A stretch of DNA of 64,000 nucleotides from Geotalea sp. SG265. Lineage in GTDB: Bacteria; Desulfobacterota; Desulfuromonadia; Geobacterales; Geobacteraceae. Below, piece by piece: positions 61,433 through 64,000 of this stretch. The stretch lies in contig NZ_JAKZFT010000014.1 in assembly GCF_022808985.1 (NCBI RefSeq), positions 1 to 64,000 on the forward strand, in the 5' to 3' direction. The stretch's first letter is position 1, and the number at the start of each line of letters is the position of its first letter. Position numbers and translations under genes: made by a program. The notes below the pieces were generated by a model. It saw nothing but the letters and a program-made list of their open reading frames with translations, did not search any database and was not told the DNA's origin.

Positions 61433-64000
61433 CTACCACGTATGGGTCTGGGTGCTAGGGTCACCCGTGTAGGTGGATGGCGTCGCCGCGCAGTTACTGG
61501 TGGTCCACTGGCCGCTGGTGGCGAAGGACTTGATGACCAGATAGCAGTCGGCATTGCTGGTACAGGCGCCGCCGGTGCCGAAGCCCTGCCCGGAATAGGT
61601 GCCACGGTAAGGGGGCTTCACCTGTCCGCCGTCGATGAGGAGCATACCCCGCGGCGTGCCGGAAAGTGCGGTTGCCCGTGTTGCCCAACGGCCGGCGCTG
61701 TAATCCCAGCCATGGGGACGGGCCACATGGCAGACCTTGCATGGGACCCCCCAGCCGTTGTGATCCGCATGGAGCGTATGGGTGCCCTGCTGACCGAAGC
61801 CGCTGCTGGTGGTGTTGGTGCCGCCGCTCACGTAAGCTTGCACATCGTGACAGTCGAAACAGATGGTCGCGGCAATGTTGGTAGTGTCGGAGGTGCCGTT
61901 GATCCTGGCGCCGGTCCATGGTTTTTTCAGCACAAAGGCATTGGCCGAGGCATGGGGTCCACGGGGGTCGTTGACCGTCTGCTTGCTGTTGCCGTGGCAG
62001 TCAGAGCAGTACATAAGCTTGCCGTCAGCCCAGGGTGATTTGAGGGCCATGGTGGTGTTGCGGCTGGCGTTGATCCCTGCTACCGGGTGGAAGCCCGCGT
62101 TGTTGGCGGTGCTGAACTCCTTGTCCACCTTGGTCCAACTACGTACCGATGCTGTGGAATACGGGCTCCAGGCAGAAAGCCTGGTGTTGTAGGAGCTGTG
62201 GCATTTGAAGCAGATCTGGTATTCTGCAGTTGCCGGTGTCGGTGTCGTGGCGAAGCCGGTGGCCGAGGTCCATTTGTTGAAGGTGAGCGCCGTACCGACG
62301 CCCGGGGTGCCGTAGAGCATGCTTCCCGCCGCAACGGCATTGCCGGTGGTGCCGGCCACATGCACGGTGTTGCCCGCCGCATGGGGGTCGTGACACTCGG
62401 CGCAGGTAACCTGCTTTTTACTTGAGATGTAGCTCCTGGTCTCGTCGGTGGGACTCGGCTTGTGGGTGGTATAGGAAGCGAACTGCACCTTATGCTTGCT
62501 GGTCAGGGTCGAATCGTTGAATGCAGCATAGAGGTTCTTCGAGCGGGCAGTCATGTTCTTGAAGGCGAAGATATCCTTATTCCCTTTAGTGGTAATATAG
62601 GTGCTGGTCGGGGACCCGGTACCGGTAGCGTTACTGTGACAGCGGAAGCAGAAATTGGCGTCGTTGTTCTGGCCATCCACTGAATTGCCGCCGAGGGTAT
62701 TGTAGCTGCGACGCACGCTCCGGTCATGGAGACCGGTGGTCATCTGGGAGAAGACCGCCACTTCGCCGTTACGGCCGTTGTGGCACTTGGTGCAGTTCGC
62801 TGAGAAGCTGCCGCCGTCGTTCTTCATGTTCGAGGCAATGGCGTAGTTGTGGGTCTTGGTCATGGAGCTGTAATCGGCATAGACAATGGCCGGTGTCTTG
62901 GTGGAGGTTGTTTCGTTCTTCCGGTTCACCGTGCTCTTGGTCCGTTCCGTATTGTGGCAGCTGATGCAGATACCGCCGGTGCCGTTTTTAGAAACGTAGT
63001 CGGAAGAGGCATAGCCGCTGGTCGCGGTCGGGGTAGTGGCGATGGACAGACGCAGATTGCCGGACCGGTTGGAAACATTGCTGTTTAACGCCGGGCTGAA
63101 GATGTCATGATTGACATGGCACATGACGCAGCGCCGTGAGGCGGCATTGGTGCCCGAGGTGGCGCTACCATCGGGAATGGCTGTTGGATAGCCGGAGCCC
63201 GTCGAGTAGTTGTTCATGGCATGGTGGTAGCCGGCAGTATTCTGCAGATCCACCTTATGGCAGTCAGTGCAGTTATGCCGCTCATTCCAGCTGGGGTTGG
63301 TCCCCAGGCCGGTGGGATGACAGGAAACAGCACTGCAGGTGGCTGCGCCGGGCTTGGCGCCGGCGGTGTAGGTCACGGTCACGTTGGCCAGGGTGCCGCC
63401 GGAGACAAATGTTGCATCGTCACCTTTTTTGTACTGGGAACCGGAACCGGACCCGGTGACGGAATAGGCGTTTTTCCTCAGGCTGTGGGGGCCGTTGGTG
63501 GCGGAATCCGCAGGCAGTGTGCTGTTGATGGAGGTATCGGTCTGGGTGATATCCCAGTGGCACTGACGGCAGAGGGGACCGGCGTTGGTTGCCCGCACAT
63601 CCGCATGGTGCTGGTGCGAGTTTGGCTTGTTGACGCTGGCGATCGGATAAGAGGTATAGAGCGGGAATGCCTTACGCCAGTCGGTACCGGTATAGTAGGA
63701 CTTGCTGTTACCGTGGCAGGCCGAACAGGTGCCGGCAGTGCCCCAGGTAAGGGTGCTGCCGGTGCCGACGGTTCCCTGCCAGAGGGCGCGGCCGTTACTG
63801 TGGCAGATGATGCTGGTGCATGAACCATAAGTGGCGCCGCCATCTGGAGTTTTGGTCCGAGGTGTGGCCACGCCGCCGTACTGGGCGCCGCTCACTGCTG
63901 AGGTGCTGATCTCGAAAGCAACATTGATGGCTCCGCTGACATGGTTGGCGGTGTTTTTGATGGTCGTGGCATTGCTTGCCGTCTGGGCATGGCACTTGTC
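61433..64000 (-). CDS. Multiheme c-type cytochrome with CX4CH motifs, truncated by the right edge
   Basis: At least 855 residues; the N-terminus lies beyond 64000, where the frame is still open and begins in DKCH, the tail of another motif. I count 12 complete CXXCH motifs and two CX4CH (CTSIICH and CSAVSCH), each followed by CSACH or CTDCH about 20-35 residues later, the paired CX4CH...CXXCH domain described for Geobacter (TIGR01904-type). It is rich in Thr, Ser, Gly and Asn, like a surface protein. The C-terminal 55 residues have four heme-free cysteines. Same operon as resB-ccsA. Confidence 0.9.
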   Translation of the reverse strand, partial: DKCHAQTASNATTIKNTANHVSGAINVAFEISTSAVSGAQYGGVATPRTKTPDGGATYGSCTSIICHSNGRALWQGTVGTGSTLTWGTAGTCSACHGNSKSYYTGTDWRKAFPLYTSYPIASVNKPNSHQHHADVRATNAGPLCRQCHWDITQTDTSINSTLPADSATNGPHSLRKNAYSVTGSGSGSQYKKGDDATFVSGGTLANVTVTYTAGAKPGAATCSAVSCHPTGLGTNPSWNERHNCTDCHKVDLQNTAGYHHAMNNYSTGSGYPTAIPDGSATSGTNAASRRCVMCHVNHDIFSPALNSNVSNRSGNLRLSIATTPTATSGYASSDYVSKNGTGGICISCHNTERTKSTVNRKNETTSTKTPAIVYADYSSMTKTHNYAIASNMKNDGGSFSANCTKCHNGRNGEVAVFSQMTTGLHDRSVRRSYNTLGGNSVDGQNNDANFCFRCHSNATGTGSPTSTYITTKGNKDIFAFKNMTARSKNLYAAFNDSTLTSKHKVQFASYTTHKPSPTDETRSYISSKKQVTCAECHDPHAAGNTVHVAGTTGNAVAAGSMLYGTPGVGTALTFNKWTSATGFATTPTPATAEYQICFKCHSSYNTRLSAWSPYSTASVRSWTKVDKEFSTANNAGFHPVAGINASRNTTMALKSPWADGKLMYCSDCHGNSKQTVNDPRGPHASANAFVLKKPWTGARINGTSDTTNIAATICFDCHDVQAYVSGGTNTTSSGFGQQGTHTLHADHNGWGVPCKVCHVARPHGWDYSAGRWATRATALSGTPRGMLLIDGGQVKPPYRGTYSGQGFGTGGACTSNADCYLVIKSFATSGQWTTSNCAATPSTYTGDPSTQTHTW

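Overview
The window reads as chromosome of a Geobacter/Geotalea-type member of the Desulfuromonadia. The grounds are a lipid A/LPS operon in the order usual for that group, very dense multiheme c-type cytochrome genes, an NtrC/sigma-54 regulatory system, and a cytochrome with the paired CX4CH...CXXCH arrangement described for Geobacter. This placement comes from gene content and protein family features; no database was searched.

Layout. (1) 1-17.2 kb, minus strand: nucleotide-sugar and LPS genes. These are fcl, gmd, hldE, a four-helix-bundle (IVP-type) gene, a conserved gene of unknown function, wecB, three GT9 heptosyltransferases, four GT2 glycosyltransferases, a DegT-family aminotransferase with a PglD-like acyltransferase, a Trm112-like small protein and lpxK. 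(2) 17.2-31.2 kb, minus strand: a near-continuous envelope-biogenesis run of waaA, lpxL, msbA, lpxB, lpxA, fabZ, lpxD, skp, bamA, lolD, lolC/E and lysS. A putative sigma-70 promoter lies in the divergent gap with an EttA-like ABC-F gene on the plus strand. (3) 33-39.6 kb, minus strand: a TraB/GumN protein, hisG, hisI, bioC, bioH, bioF and a membrane metallophosphoesterase. (4) 39.9-51.6 kb, plus strand: a candidate porin-cytochrome electron conduit. It holds a 13-15-heme cytochrome, an NHL lipoprotein, a pentaheme lipoprotein, a 662-residue outer-membrane barrel, a second NHL lipoprotein and a 10-12-heme cytochrome. A PhnD-like binding protein, a histidine kinase and an NtrC-type sigma-54 activator follow. 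(5) 51.6-58.6 kb, plus strand: a strong sigma-54 promoter, a 91-residue protein, a tetraheme cytochrome, a 1529-residue cytochrome with about 22 heme motifs, and a second tetraheme paralogue. (6) 58.7-64 kb, minus strand: a small lipoprotein, the CcsA and ResB subunits of system II cytochrome c maturation, and a giant multiheme cytochrome running off the right edge.

How the parts fit. Regions 1-2 make, decorate and export LPS, and insert outer-membrane proteins and lipoproteins. Regions 4-6 look like one respiratory module: periplasmic, transmembrane and possibly extracellular or filament-forming cytochromes, with their own sensor-regulator and maturation genes. Sigma-54-like promoters precede both the conduit operon (39846) and the downstream cytochrome group (51636), so the NtrC-type protein encoded between them is the obvious candidate regulator.

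Most unusual: short 7-bp and 9-bp tandem arrays sit at operon junctions and appear to supply the stop codons of at least four genes. One inverted pair brackets the IVP-type gene. In the cytochrome region, three proteins of one operon each carry a single CX3CH motif close to the C-terminus, including the PhnD-like sensor protein.
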